Below the pieces are notes generated by a model that made no database searches, was not told the origin of the DNA, and saw only the letters and a program-made list of their open reading frames with translations. 43,435 nt of DNA from DTBU01 sp964568845 (GTDB lineage: Archaea; Thermoproteota; CALKCG01; B24), in the NCBI GenBank assembly GCA_964568845.1, contig CAZMSC010000014.1:1-43435 (forward strand). Direction: 5' to 3'. The translations under genes and the position numbers were made by a program. This document shows, one piece after another, positions 15,201-22,553 of this stretch; positions within the stretch are counted from its first letter, which is position 1, and every line of letters begins with the position of its first letter.

Positions 15201-15473
15201 ATAAGTCTTGAAGAAGAGATTTTAGCTGATAACACTGAAGTCTTCAGAATACGTTTCACACATACCTACCGTGAATACGCGACTGTGAACGAGCTTAGGG
15301 CGACAAGGCCACCAAGCTCAGACTCATTCAACATAGTCCTACTTTCAAAGCCTAAAGAGCCGGGGATGTCTGAGAAGACGATAGATGTAACGGTAAACCT
15401 CATGAGGGAGATACTGAAAGACTGGGATCGCTATAAAAAAGCCATCCTATCAGGTACGGCACCTAAAAGATAG
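12294..15473 (+). CDS. Very large FtsX/MacB-type ABC permease with extracytoplasmic CnaB-like domain
   Basis: A 1059-residue membrane protein. Residues 1-29 are a signal peptide or anchor. About 33-125 is a carboxypeptidase-regulatory/CnaB-like domain (KIYGKVEDHYTSKPVYNASI, DNSGFYELPLP). To about 360 is a further extracytoplasmic region. Membrane segments lie at about 367-387, 394-412 and 438-466. The FtsX module proper begins with KRNVKRRKLRSTFCIISL (membrane helix about 503-524), followed by a large extracytoplasmic MacB-like domain (525-785), then three helices (about 790-810, 827-855, 876-900). The last 150 residues after the final helix are soluble and presumably cytoplasmic. No ATPase gene adjoins it, so the partner must be encoded elsewhere. 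Likely a mechanotransmission or lipoprotein/peptide export permease; cargo unknown. Confidence 0.82.
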   Translation: MRKLSIYLLSMLLFIITLSILTNSSIAFTAESIKIYGKVEDHYTSKPVYNASIIAIPWRGSVEEKYFQTYTDNSGFYELPLPMYDRYGARCEYVIYVLHRDGSTGLIDYVPAVYPEDVSKGGFRESREVNFRLVPGASIEIYPRQKSDIWYILSRTAPSWYLLTIVDASTLETPNLPNSAVIIYGEPPIYTVKQRLGIYGADIQFLSSRGLFMKNLVVVPADTPIYLVAKMEFRNERTMRKEILPVLISFKGSPFTLEKGEHILFDIRGYVYKLSTDAIEVLSRDLERRFVQAEEEGFYLGAEREDFRDRVLSNVESAKHLLPPINFNPTDSDLDAVRFQFIEEAYFNFRLLENRLVTMRVLAQSHSTFYPLFFAVFSVAVGSFLFEDARRKVLTAFILYVFVIISLYYIYPGFKIIMHPETKVVFSFFDIGKSIGLRPIVIAGSMFFISLIILSIAVVVGLYFGLPRIYKPPEIEGKPSVKSIITVIFSIGKRNVKRRKLRSTFCIISLAMLIMVLTAFTSFSRIQGVVVEGPDSTAVQLNGCLLEKIPFNDTKVLTVERFFVEGELEALRAYGAERFLIRVDNVPLNSSIIRLRTSTGRKADIYGVLGLTSETAEVFGLNAYLPVGFFTKSMAVALTESLAGMLGVRPGDTIQVSRLSGGVEVNTWNFTLVGYVNEAVLEANDINGKPIAPYKLTGEGVYAPVNATEFAVFNAWEILSLTSQEGEVIGLSDMIGIPSVFIPMNDENALKEFANRMAFREYYAWVFFNGRVSRIYMGEKWEIKGFIELLVPAALVFLNVFMVMVNLIYERRREMVLLAALGLNPAHIASVFLAESIVMGLIGGGIGYYAGLGAYRIMNFLGPAGQIGVREKLEWYWGVIGLAFSITVSVLSAVVPAIRAAVMATPSLMRKIKIPEVERAKREEKIFKVYHERSIAMPIRVQIAEKPFFTAFVTDRLKDVSGMIERVENISLEEEILADNTEVFRIRFTHTYREYATVNELRATRPPSSDSFNIVLLSKPKEPGMSEKTIDVTVNLMREILKDWDRYKKAILSGTAPKR

Positions 15474-15518
15474 CGTAGAGAAAATCTTAAAAACCCCATA
15501 ACCTTTGCTTTAAACAAA

Positions 15519-15592
15519 GCCCCGGTAACTCAGCCAGGTAGAGTGCCTGCCTCGTAAGCAGGTTGCCGTGGGTTCAAACCCCACCCGGGGCT
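15519..15592 (+). tRNA. tRNA-Thr (anticodon CGT)
   Basis: The acceptor GCCCCGG pairs with CCGGGGC. The anticodon stem CCTGC/GCAGG encloses CTCGTAA with anticodon CGT, and the T arm is GTGGGTTCAAACCCCAC. The discriminator is T at 15592 and no CCA is encoded. It lies 45 bp downstream of the permease gene. Confidence 0.95.
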
Positions 15593-16089
15593 TTAACGCG
15601 CCATTCCAAGCATGTAGTTATTTCCGCCTTCTGAAGAGTGCTAAGCAGATAAGTACAGTTAGAAGGCGTAGACATATGTGGAAAGTAAGTGACTGAGAAG
15701 AGCTGAAGCGTCACTAGTAGAAAGTATGCAATTTATACGCCATCTATTCTTGAAAAGAAACCTTTAAAGATATAAGAGCGGATATTATGAGGCGCATGGA
15801 AGGATTAAAGAGGTTATACCTAATGGTGGCAAGACGTTGACCGTCTTGGAAAAGTATACACGCACCTAAAGTGCTTCAATGGGTTTGAAAGATGATGCCC
15901 AGACCGTCTATAAGGGGATTCATAATCCTAAAGAAGCTGAACATGCTATCAGACAAGTAAAAATTTCTTGAAGAGCTTAAGAAGGGTTGATGTGTTTTAA
16001 GTTAAGTGGATAAGCGTAACATCCCCATTACCTTAACCTAGTCTAAACTCTCCAATTCGATTGTTGAAGCACCGTGTTTTATCCACGTT
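15593..16089 (+). pseudogene. Intergenic stretch with possible transposase debris (best at 15879-15971)
   Basis: No intact gene occupies these 497 bp. A 30-codon open frame at 15879-15971 (MGLKDDAQTVYKGIHNPKEA then EHAIRQVK) reads like a fragment of a Mutator/IS256-type transposase. In that family a K/R-x-D-x-x-x-I/V-Y segment is followed by an EAE-A helix, and the next frame continues with FLEELKKG. Just upstream, another frame gives GRIKEVIPNGGKTLTVLEKY. All pieces are in different frames, which fits decay of one gene. Family assignment is tentative. Confidence 0.3.
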
Positions 16090-16380
16090 TTACTGTTTTA
16101 CCTTGGAGATTTTCCCATACCTGCCTACGTTAACCCGCGTTTCTCCGCGGAATGTAGTCGTATAACCGTTGCTTATAGCTATTACATCACCCACCGAGAA
16201 ACGGTCTATCTGATCATCCCAAAGGCTAACTTTAACTGTTCCAGTTTCATCTTGAATTGTTGCGTCAGCAACCCTAGCTGGCCCCATCCGCGTTTCGACG
16301 GTTCTAGGCTCAGAAACACTGATGATTTTCGCTTTAAGGCTTACATTTCTCATACCGGGTCTTAAGTCTGAAATGTTCAA
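16090..16380 (-). CDS. Single OB-fold ssDNA-binding protein, crenarchaeal SSB type
   Basis: The 96 residues form one OB fold matching the crenarchaeal SSB/RPA-like family: LRPGMRNVSLKAKIISVSEPRTVET, then VADATIQDETGTVKVSLWDDQ and GDVIAISNGYTTTFRGETRVNVG. Aromatic residues Trp and Tyr/Phe in the fold are where nucleobases stack. The acidic, glycine-rich C-terminal tail of the Sulfolobus protein is absent; the protein ends right after the fold (KISKVKQ). It is monocistronic. It likely binds ssDNA (or RNA) during replication and repair, though tail-less versions may not recruit partners in the same way. Confidence 0.88.
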   Translation of the reverse strand: MNISDLRPGMRNVSLKAKIISVSEPRTVETRMGPARVADATIQDETGTVKVSLWDDQIDRFSVGDVIAISNGYTTTFRGETRVNVGRYGKISKVKQ

Positions 16381-16578
16381 GTTGGCTCGCCCTATAGTCT
16401 CCTCTTCAACTAGATAAATGTTTTGAATTCTCCAGTCTCTATAAGCTGGATGATATCTTCTAAAGTTTACTTGAAGCGGGAAAACCCCCTATAAACTAAG
16501 TTTAAGCTCATACAGGTGAACGTTGGACGTTAATGTTTAAATGGTTAACAGACACAATATACACTTGGAGGCGTTATT

Positions 16579-17163
16579 ATGCAGGAGACATTAAGAAACC
16601 TGGCTAAGGCATTTGTCGGTGAAAGCCAGGCTAGGAACAGATACACCTTCTATGCAAAAACCGCTAGAAGAGAAGGCTTTGAGCAGATTGCTGAAGTTTT
16701 CCTCATAACCGCGGAAAATGAGAGGGAGCATGCCACTGTACTGTTTAAATTGATTAATGAGCTTAAAAGGAAAAGCGGAGAAGGACTTGAAGAAGTAAAA
16801 GTTGAGGCAGTAGTTCCAACAACTTTAGGGTCGACGGCTGAAAACTTGAAGGCGGCAATCGCGGGTGAAAACTACGAGTATACTAAGATGTATCCGGAGT
16901 TTGCAGAGGTCGCTGAAAAGGAAGGGCTTCAGGAGATCGCTACAAGGCTGAAGGCTGTCGCCGTTGCTGAAAAACACCATGAGGAGAGGTTTAAGAAGCT
17001 GCTTAAAGAAGTTGAAGGCGGCACGGTGTTTAAGAAAGATAGAAGTGTCTGGTGGGTTTGCAGAGAATGTGGATATGTACATTTCGGTAGAGAGCCGCCG
17101 GAGAGATGCCCCTCTTGCGACCATGAGAAAAGCTTCTACCAAATTAAATGTGAGGAGTATTAG
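16579..17163 (+). CDS. rbr: Rubrerythrin
   Basis: Peroxide-scavenging di-iron protein. The ferritin-like domain (residues 1 to about 145) has the paired Glu/His motifs GESQARNRYTFYA, ENEREHA, GENYEYTKMYPEF and EKHHEERF. The C-terminal rubredoxin-like domain has CRECGYVHFG...CPSC (two CxxC). At 194 residues it is the classic arrangement. The start ATG at 16579 has TTGGAGGCG about 7 nt upstream. The desulfoferrodoxin gene follows after 14 bp with its own GAGGGGTG ribosome site, so the two form a superoxide-to-peroxide-to-water detoxification operon and point to an anaerobic or microaerophilic lifestyle. Confidence 0.97.
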   Translation: MQETLRNLAKAFVGESQARNRYTFYAKTARREGFEQIAEVFLITAENEREHATVLFKLINELKRKSGEGLEEVKVEAVVPTTLGSTAENLKAAIAGENYEYTKMYPEFAEVAEKEGLQEIATRLKAVAVAEKHHEERFKKLLKEVEGGTVFKKDRSVWWVCRECGYVHFGREPPERCPSCDHEKSFYQIKCEEY

Positions 17164-17177
17164 AGGGGTGTTGCGAT

Positions 17178-17552
17178 ATGACTGAACGGAGACAGATATA
17201 TAAGTGTAACATCTGCGGAAACATAGTTGAAGTTCTCCACGCTGGTGTTGGCCAGCTTGTTTGTTGCGGACGCCCTATGGAACTACTTAAAGAGAAGACT
17301 GAAGACGTAGGTATGGAGAAGCATGTACCCGTATTGGAGAAGACGGAGAAAGGTGTGAGAGTTAAAGTCGGTTCAATACCCCATCCGATGGAGGAGAAGC
17401 ACTACATAGAGTGGGTAGAGGTTGTAGCTGATGGAGCGACATACAGGAAGTTTCTTAAACCAGGCGATAAACCAGAAGCCGACTTCGAAGTGAAGGCTGA
17501 TAAAATCCAAGCAAGGGACTACTGTAATATTCACGGGCTGTGGAAAGCATAA
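17178..17552 (+). CDS. dfx: Desulfoferrodoxin (superoxide reductase)
   Basis: Reduces superoxide to peroxide. The N-terminal desulforedoxin domain has Cys10, Cys13, Cys29 and Cys30 (YKCNICGN, LVCCGRP), so this is the two-iron class. The catalytic Fe site ligands are His49 (in MEKHVPV, with the conserved Glu-Lys pair), His69 and His75 (HPMEEKHYIEW), Cys116 and His119 (YCNIHGLW). Length 124 residues, as usual. It is cotranscribed with rubrerythrin, which removes the peroxide produced and may also feed electrons to it. Confidence 0.97.
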   Translation: MTERRQIYKCNICGNIVEVLHAGVGQLVCCGRPMELLKEKTEDVGMEKHVPVLEKTEKGVRVKVGSIPHPMEEKHYIEWVEVVADGATYRKFLKPGDKPEADFEVKADKIQARDYCNIHGLWKA

Positions 17553-17626
17553 AAAACCTTATATTAGACGGTTAACTTTCCATAAACCCCCACTCTTTTT
17601 AAGACTTCTACATATTGTAGACTATT

Positions 17627-18298
17627 TTAACCTCTTTCAGCGTAGCCGATCATAGTAGAGACCAAGTATTCTAAACCCGTTTTAAGCCTCGACGAAAAAG
17701 GCGATAAGCTTCCGCCGAAGTATACATCTCCCTTTTTAAAAGCTTCTACAAGATCTTCGAAGCTTAAGTTGTCCGACTTGACGACCGTGTAAGAGTCTCC
17801 GACGTTCTGAGGATGGTGGGCATCGCTTCCACCTACCGTTGGAACACCGAGCTTTGAAGCAATATTCAACCCCCTCTGGATGAAGTATCCATATAATGGA
17901 TATAAGGCGTTTAATATTTCAACGGCGTCAGGCTTACAGCGCATCCACCTGTTTAATGCAATTCTTCCAGCGGCTGGATGCGCTAAAATCGTCAGCCCAC
18001 CTACACGTCTAACCCATTCTATGAGCCTTTCATAACGTATATGCCTCGTTTCGGAGGGTAGGAATTCCAATCCCAGGACGAGTACGTGCCCCGCATCCGT
18101 ATGAACTTCATACCCTGGTATTACCAGTAAACCGCTATCGTAAAGCTTAGCTTCAAAATACCCTTTAAGAGTGTCGTGGTCTGTTATAGCTAATCCATCT
18201 AAGCCTTTAAGCTTGGCGATTTTAAGAACTTCTCTAACCGTTCCACGTCCATCTGAGTAAACAGTGTGAATGTGTACGTCGATTTTCAAGTAAAGCAA
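17627..18298 (-). CDS. PHP-domain phosphoesterase
   Basis: The metal-binding PHP motifs are all present: DVHIHTVYSDGRG, LAITDHDTLKGY, PGYEVHTDAGHVLVLG, LAHPAAGR and GGSDAHHPQNVG. It is a short stand-alone PHP protein of 223 residues, like the YciV/TrpH group (5'-3' exonuclease or nucleoside-bisphosphate phosphatase), not polymerase-associated. The start is TTG at 18298 or TTG at 18289; neither has a strong ribosome site. No operon partner on this strand. Substrate not predictable. Confidence 0.85.
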   Translation of the reverse strand: MLYLKIDVHIHTVYSDGRGTVREVLKIAKLKGLDGLAITDHDTLKGYFEAKLYDSGLLVIPGYEVHTDAGHVLVLGLEFLPSETRHIRYERLIEWVRRVGGLTILAHPAAGRIALNRWMRCKPDAVEILNALYPLYGYFIQRGLNIASKLGVPTVGGSDAHHPQNVGDSYTVVKSDNLSFEDLVEAFKKGDVYFGGSLSPFSSRLKTGLEYLVSTMIGYAERG

Positions 18299-18431
18299 CG
18301 CCTTAACCTTCTAAAACAAATCTTATAAGCATTGTATTTTTAAACAGTGACTTTCGAGGTCGAGTAGATAAGACTAATATTATCAGGTTATAGAATTATC
18401 GCGTAGCTGAACGAACTATTAAGCCGTCGAG

Positions 18432-19361
18432 GTGGAGGTTTTGAAAGTCGTAGACAGCGTTTTAGATTTGATCGGAAACACGCCTATGGTAAGGATAAGC
18501 AGGTTGACTAGAGAAGGTGATGCATCCATCTTAGCGAAGTTGGAGAAGTTTAACCCAGCTGGGTCTATAAAAGACAGAATGGTGAAATTTATGGTTGAAA
18601 AGCTGGAGGAAGAGGGGATATTGACTAAAGGTATGACAATTGTTGAAGCCACATCCGGCAACACCGGGATAGCTTTAGCAATGATCGCCTCTGTTAAAGG
18701 CTATAGGGCTTTGATAGTGATGCCTGAATACGTTGGTGAGGAGCGTAAAACCATGGTGAGAGCGTTCGGTGCTGAACTTATGCTTACTAAAAACGAAGTT
18801 GAAGCCATTGAACTTGCACGTAGAATCGTTGAGGAAAACCCTGGGAAGTACATTCTACTTGGTCAGTTTGACAGAATTCTAAACCCCCTAACACACTACG
18901 AAACCACTGGGCGTGAGATAATTGAGCAGACTGGCGGTAGAGTGGATATGTTGGTTGCCGGTATTGGAACAACAGGGACAATAGTTGGAGTTGGTAGGAG
19001 GCTGAAAGAGTTCAATCCAAGTATAAGGGTAGTAGCGGTGGAGCCCGTAGAGGGAGAAACCATCCTAGGCTTGACGAACTTGAAAGAGTACACCCCTCCG
19101 ATATTCGACCCGTCGATTGTAGATGAGAAGGTTAACGTAAGCCTTAGGGAGGCTGTTGAAATGACTAGGAGGCTTATAAGGGAAGAGGGGCTTTTCGTCG
19201 GTATATCTTCAGGAGCAGCGATGCACGTCGCCGTTGGAAAAGCGAGGGAACTGGGGAGAGGTAAAACTATAGTCGTTATACTTCCAGACTCAGGAGATCG
19301 GTACATCAGTAGCGGTCATCTACTAGATAGAAGCTTGGAAAACCGTAGCATTGATTGTTGA
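18432..19361 (+). CDS. Cysteine synthase family (O-acetyl/phospho-serine sulfhydrylase), PLP enzyme
   Basis: Fold-type II PLP enzyme. NPAGSIKDRM carries the PLP lysine (Lys47), EATSGNTGIA is the Asn loop, AGIGTTGTIVGVGR binds the PLP phosphate and GISSGAAM is near the C terminus. The length of 309 residues fits CysK or O-phosphoserine sulfhydrylase; there is no CBS or ACT extension as in cystathionine beta-synthase. The start is GTG at 18432 in a purine-rich GAGGTGGAGGT context; the TTG at 18441 is an alternative. Archaea often use O-phosphoserine, which would link it to the phosphoglycerate-dehydrogenase-like gene at 4441, but the acceptor cannot be told from sequence alone. Confidence 0.9.
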   Translation: MEVLKVVDSVLDLIGNTPMVRISRLTREGDASILAKLEKFNPAGSIKDRMVKFMVEKLEEEGILTKGMTIVEATSGNTGIALAMIASVKGYRALIVMPEYVGEERKTMVRAFGAELMLTKNEVEAIELARRIVEENPGKYILLGQFDRILNPLTHYETTGREIIEQTGGRVDMLVAGIGTTGTIVGVGRRLKEFNPSIRVVAVEPVEGETILGLTNLKEYTPPIFDPSIVDEKVNVSLREAVEMTRRLIREEGLFVGISSGAAMHVAVGKARELGRGKTIVVILPDSGDRYISSGHLLDRSLENRSIDC

Positions 19362-19402
19362 ACGTACAGTCTTAGCATGGAAAAAATAGGGGTTCTTCAA
19401 AG

Positions 19403-19672
19403 CTATAGTTCTTCCTTCTTCTTTTCAAGCCACTCTTTGATGAATTTTAAATTTGCTACAGTCGTTGGGAGAAAGCCTGAATAGGGTAGGGCTGCTTGGT
19501 ACCCCGCCTCCACCCCTCTTATAAAATCATCGATATTTTCCCTAGACAAGTTTTTTATCTGCTTTTTAAGCTCTTCAAAGTTTTTTATAGCCATCTCAGC
19601 TTCAGCTGAGAAAAACCTATACTGGCTTACCTCTTCTATACATTCATCTATCTTCTTTTCGATTTCCGACAT
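19403..19672 (-). CDS. Hypothetical small helical protein
   Basis: An 89-residue protein I do not recognise. It is predicted nearly all alpha-helical and highly charged (SEIEKKIDECIEEVSQYRFFSAEAEMAIKNFEELKKQIKNL shortened here to its pattern of heptads), with a Gly/Pro break at ALPYSGFLPTT and a C-terminal Lys/Glu helix. No membrane segment. The ATG at 19672 follows an AGAGAAT context. It sits between convergent cysteine synthase and the divergent gene at 19796. Confidence 0.55.
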   Translation of the reverse strand: MSEIEKKIDECIEEVSQYRFFSAEAEMAIKNFEELKKQIKNLSRENIDDFIRGVEAGYQAALPYSGFLPTTVANLKFIKEWLEKKKEEL

Positions 19673-19795
19673 ATTCTCTCGAATTTACTTTAAATCACGC
19701 CTATATTTAAATCTACGTATGGCTCTATCGTACGAAGGCTCTAAAACCTAATATAATAGACTCAGTTCGATAATTTCGCCTCAATATAGTGAAAG

Positions 19796-20293
19796 ATGTT
19801 AAATATCTTCCAAGTTCAATTCTACTGTAGGTGTTTACACACGTCTGATGGGGTCTCCCTTAAATTGAAAAGAGCGGTCGAAATTGCTAGAAGCCTCGGC
19901 TACTATTGTGAAGACATATCTCCAAGAGAATTTTACGGTTACATGACTGGTAAAACAGTTAGCGGCGACAAGATGCCGTTAGAAGAAGTTTTAACTAACG
20001 AGTTTTTAATGTTGCATGAAGTTATTGAGATAAGCGAATTGAAGAAGAAAGGCATAACAATTGGCGAGATGACGATCGTTAACTACCATCCAAAAACCAT
20101 CTACGAAGCACATATCACAGCGACGGAATACGAGATTAAACATGCGTTGAACAAAGGAGACCTAGCATATGTCAAACTGAGGTTATTGCATATAAGAGAA
20201 TGGTTGGAGGATGAAAACCTACCTAAGGAGTTAGATCCAAAGCTCAAGTCGATGGTGGAGAAATTTTCAAACCTCTTTAAAATTAAGACTTAG
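19796..20293 (+). CDS. Conserved hypothetical protein with a possible metal-binding HExxE motif
   Basis: A 165-residue soluble protein, family not recognised. The central region is FLMLHEVIEISELKKKG, a helix with His-Glu-x-x-Glu, followed by NYHPKTIYEAHITATEYE and then KLRLLHIREWLED. The His and Glu residues fall on helices in a way that could form a metal site, but it is not a canonical zincin or HD motif. The N terminus contains two cysteines (FYCRCLH). The ATG at 19796 follows a poor ribosome site (GTGAAAG), and an internal start is possible. It is monocistronic, followed by debris. Confidence 0.65.
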   Translation: MLNIFQVQFYCRCLHTSDGVSLKLKRAVEIARSLGYYCEDISPREFYGYMTGKTVSGDKMPLEEVLTNEFLMLHEVIEISELKKKGITIGEMTIVNYHPKTIYEAHITATEYEIKHALNKGDLAYVKLRLLHIREWLEDENLPKELDPKLKSMVEKFSNLFKIKT

Positions 20294-20417
20294 AATGCCG
20301 CATCATTCCTACTCTAATCTCAAACTGGTTCTGTTAACTCTTAGTTTGATGCGACTTAACCCCCACTTCTGCTTGAACTAAATATATTCAGTTTTAGAGG
20401 ATATATGGAGGCGATAA

Positions 20418-20648
20418 ATGGCTGAGAAGAAAATAGAAGGGGGTTTGCGAGTAGGAGAATAGTTGCCGTGCTTAGAGCTACTATTGTAATTCTTCCAGCT
20501 GATTTACTGGAGGCAATAATATATGTCACTAATGAGAGTAAAAGATGATATAACGTTGCGTTTAAAGAAAGATGCAGAGCAAACTGAAGAGCTGGATAAG
20601 AGTGAGGAAAGCGGTGGAAAAGAAGTTGAGGAAATAATGGAGCGATAA
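20418..20648 (+). pseudogene. Frameshifted small gene
   Basis: A perfect initiation region (GGAGGCG, 6 nt, ATG at 20418) opens a frame that stops after 14 codons. A different frame then reads IVAVLRATIVILPADLLEAI, and a third frame runs from an ATG at 20523 to 20648 (VKDDITLRLKKDAEQTEEL then an acidic tail). Joined, they would make about 75 residues with no recognised domain. Two frameshifts and a good start signal suggest a recently broken gene. The last 41-codon frame could also be a separate small protein. A TATA-like AATATATT lies at 20381-20388. Confidence 0.4.
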
Positions 20649-20705
20649 GAGATAAGTGGTGAGTGCAAAACAATACCTAAGCGAATAATAACCGTGGGAA
20701 GGAAG

Positions 20706-21062
20706 TCACAGGAGTAGGAGTTCCGCCTCTTTGAGTGTTCCCTTTACAGGGTCCGCCTCTAGGCCGAAGGATTCTAGGGCTGTTACGCCCAATAAGATTT
20801 GATCTTCGCTCTCCCCCATAACTACTGTTACCGTTCTCCTTTTCCCTAGAATCTCCACTCCAACCTCGCTTATATCTCTTTCAACATATCCGCCGAAAGC
20901 CCTAAACTTCCTCCTCTCAATAGGCTCGATATCTAATTCTTCAAGCCTCCTCCTTGGTATAACGCTGTATACGGCTCCTGTATCAACTATCCCCTCTAAT
21001 TCAATGATCCTTGTGGGGGAGTGCGGGTTGAAAACGCCGAATTTAACTTTGATGAATCCCAA
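20706..21062 (-). CDS. Retropepsin-like aspartyl protease family protein
   Basis: A 118-residue single-domain protein of the clan AA (retroviral-type) aspartic peptidase fold. ELEGIVDTGAVYSVIP is the catalytic D-T-G loop (Asp27), FGGYVERDISEVGVEI the flap and psi-loop strands, and EDQILLGVTALESFGLEAD the conserved hydrophobic-Gly sequence. Such small archaeal/bacterial proteins must dimerise to complete the active site. There are no membrane or signal segments. Not in an obvious operon; it is embedded in a debris-rich stretch and may be part of a mobile or toxin-antitoxin-like set, although nothing adjacent proves this. Confidence 0.82.
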   Translation of the reverse strand: MGFIKVKFGVFNPHSPTRIIELEGIVDTGAVYSVIPRRRLEELDIEPIERRKFRAFGGYVERDISEVGVEILGKRRTVTVVMGESEDQILLGVTALESFGLEADPVKGTLKEAELLLL

Positions 21063-21399
21063 AGGGGCTCAGCTCTCATTACTATTGCTGTAGTCAAGTT
21101 GATTTAAGTTTTCTGCTAAGGCCGTTATGGTCTTTACAAAGGTTCGCAAGAGGAGACAAAAAGCCATTTTTGTTTCCGATAGCATTCCTCTCCATCACTA
21201 ACTTACATTGCCCTAGCACTATGAATAGTATATGCAAGTATTTTGAGTAGAGTTTTCTGCTCATCTTATTTTTCACCATCTACTTTTTCAACTCCAGGTC
21301 CTTCATTCAAGATTTTCCTTAATAGCGGCTTCGTTCCTTCCATACCAGTAGTGCGACTACCCGTCTACGCCTTAACCCCACGCCGGCATTCACGCGGTA

Positions 21400-21590
21400 A
21401 TGTTCAATAGCGGAATGGAAAGCACCGATGTGACGTTAACTGTATATCTTCACGATGATTACGGAGACATTTTAAACAACAAGGGTTTCCAGTAGCCTCC
21501 ATAGATGGAAGACCTAGTAAATACGTAAACTTCACAGTCTACTATTCTGAAGACTACATCGTAATTTTAACATGGAAAAATAGGGTATAA
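21400..21590 (+). pseudogene. Remnant of a secreted-type beta-sandwich domain
   Basis: Two adjacent frames read as continuous protein. The first is MFNSGMESTDVTLTVYLHDD followed by YGDILNNKGFQ and a stop (to about 21494). The second, one frame off, is VASIDGRPSKYVNFTVYYSE and ends in ILTWKNRV at 21590. The N-x-G...V-T-L-T-V-Y pattern is that of CARDB-like or similar Ig-fold adhesion domains. There is no start signal or signal peptide, so this is the tail of a decayed surface protein gene. Confidence 0.45.
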
Positions 21591-21645
21591 TCTCCCCCTT
21601 AGATTCTCACAATCCCTTAAACAAATTTAAATCCATCGTAAAACC

Positions 21646-21840
21646 TTGACTGTACTACTATGGCTCACCTATGTAGGTGAAAGAGAAACGAAAATGGGTT
21701 TAATATATCAACCATCATTGTTTCTATTGGTGATTGGTTTCGTTATAGTAGATGCAAGATTTACGTTCTTAAGCTCTTTAAAAAAAAAATTGCTACATCT
21801 TCTCAAAAAGAAGTATTCGAAAATTGATGAAACATTTTAA
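21646..21840 (+). CDS. Doubtful small membrane-anchored ORF
   Basis: A 64-codon frame beginning with TTG. It has one hydrophobic segment (PSLFLLVIGFVIVDARFTFL) followed by a Lys-rich tail. No convincing ribosome site precedes it and no relative is recognised. It could be a remnant like its upstream neighbours. Confidence 0.25.
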   Translation: MTVLLWLTYVGERETKMGLIYQPSLFLLVIGFVIVDARFTFLSSLKKKLLHLLKKKYSKIDETF

Positions 21841-21847
21841 CGGTACA

Positions 21848-21861
21848 GTTAAACTTATATA
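21848..21861 (+). promoter_or_regulatory. BRE/TATA promoter core (14-mer shared with 43322)
   Basis: GTTAAACTTATATA ends 35 nt before the ATG at 21897, which places the expected start site near 21884. The identical 14-mer occurs at 43322-43335, 36 nt before another membrane-protein ATG. AAAC just upstream of TTATATA fits an archaeal BRE plus TATA box. Confidence 0.6.
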
Positions 21862-21896
21862 AGGGGTTCTTCTCACAATCGCATGGCGAATGGACT

Positions 21897-22463
21897 ATGC
21901 ATAAGTTTTCACTGATACCTGGCTTAATAATATTAATCGTTGGAGCCATAACGTTAAGTTATGGATTTGAACAGACAAGAGAACTAAACTCTCTTATTAG
22001 AGCAGATAAATGGAGTGTTGTCCACTACAATTTAAGAGACGAGTATGGAACTTTCGGAGAACCCGTGGCATCCTCAACTTTTCCAGCTAAGTTTAAACAT
22101 CAACTTTCTCCCGCCGTATGGGGAGGCTTTAAAGCAATTCTAACCATGGAGCTTCTCCGAGAAGCTACAGTAATTTTCAAAATAGACAGCAATGGCGGTA
22201 TAATTTTCTCCGTGGATGGTGATAGGATAATTGATATGTGGTATATATCGCGTATCTTCGACCGTAAGGAGCGGGTCCGACTAGCATCAGGTGTCCATAA
22301 TTTGGAATTGTACTGGTATGGATATGGTGGTGAAATATCATTCGACATGTACGTCGAGGGTCAGGATATCGTTACTAGTTTACAGTGGGCTGGATTGGGA
22401 ATACTTTTTATAGGCCTCGCCGTATTAACGGTTAGCTTTGTACTAATACGAAAACACCAGTAG
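21897..22463 (+). CDS. PA14-like extracytoplasmic domain protein with two membrane helices
   Basis: A 188-residue protein. An N-terminal helix (LIPGLIILIVGAITLSYGF) and a C-terminal helix (GLGILFIGLAVLTVSFVLI) bracket an extracytoplasmic beta domain. The domain contains IFSVDGDRIIDMW and GVHNLELYWYGYGG, the core strands of PA14-like beta-sandwiches (a V-D-G strand, then a G-x-H-x-L-x-L-x-W/Y strand), which often bind carbohydrate. The gene at 22721 on the other strand encodes a protein with the same layout and motifs. The ATG at 21897 is preceded by a strong TATA-like element. Ligand unknown. Confidence 0.7.
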   Translation: MHKFSLIPGLIILIVGAITLSYGFEQTRELNSLIRADKWSVVHYNLRDEYGTFGEPVASSTFPAKFKHQLSPAVWGGFKAILTMELLREATVIFKIDSNGGIIFSVDGDRIIDMWYISRIFDRKERVRLASGVHNLELYWYGYGGEISFDMYVEGQDIVTSLQWAGLGILFIGLAVLTVSFVLIRKHQ

Positions 22464-22553
22464 AAAAGTGGAGACAACTAAAACCTTCAAGGGCTGTACA
22501 CTTAACTCAGGCAACATGTCTTCCTATGAAGGCAGACCCATGAAATGTTATAA

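Noticed and set aside
20297..20358. Imperfect inverted repeat (CGCATCA ... CAAACT paired with AGTTTGATGCG) after the gene at 19796
   Set aside because: Requires a 15-nt bulge in one arm; too weak to call a terminator.
21094..21279. 61-codon minus-strand ORF
   Set aside because: No ribosome site, unusual composition and no recognisable domain; lies in a debris region and is probably chance.
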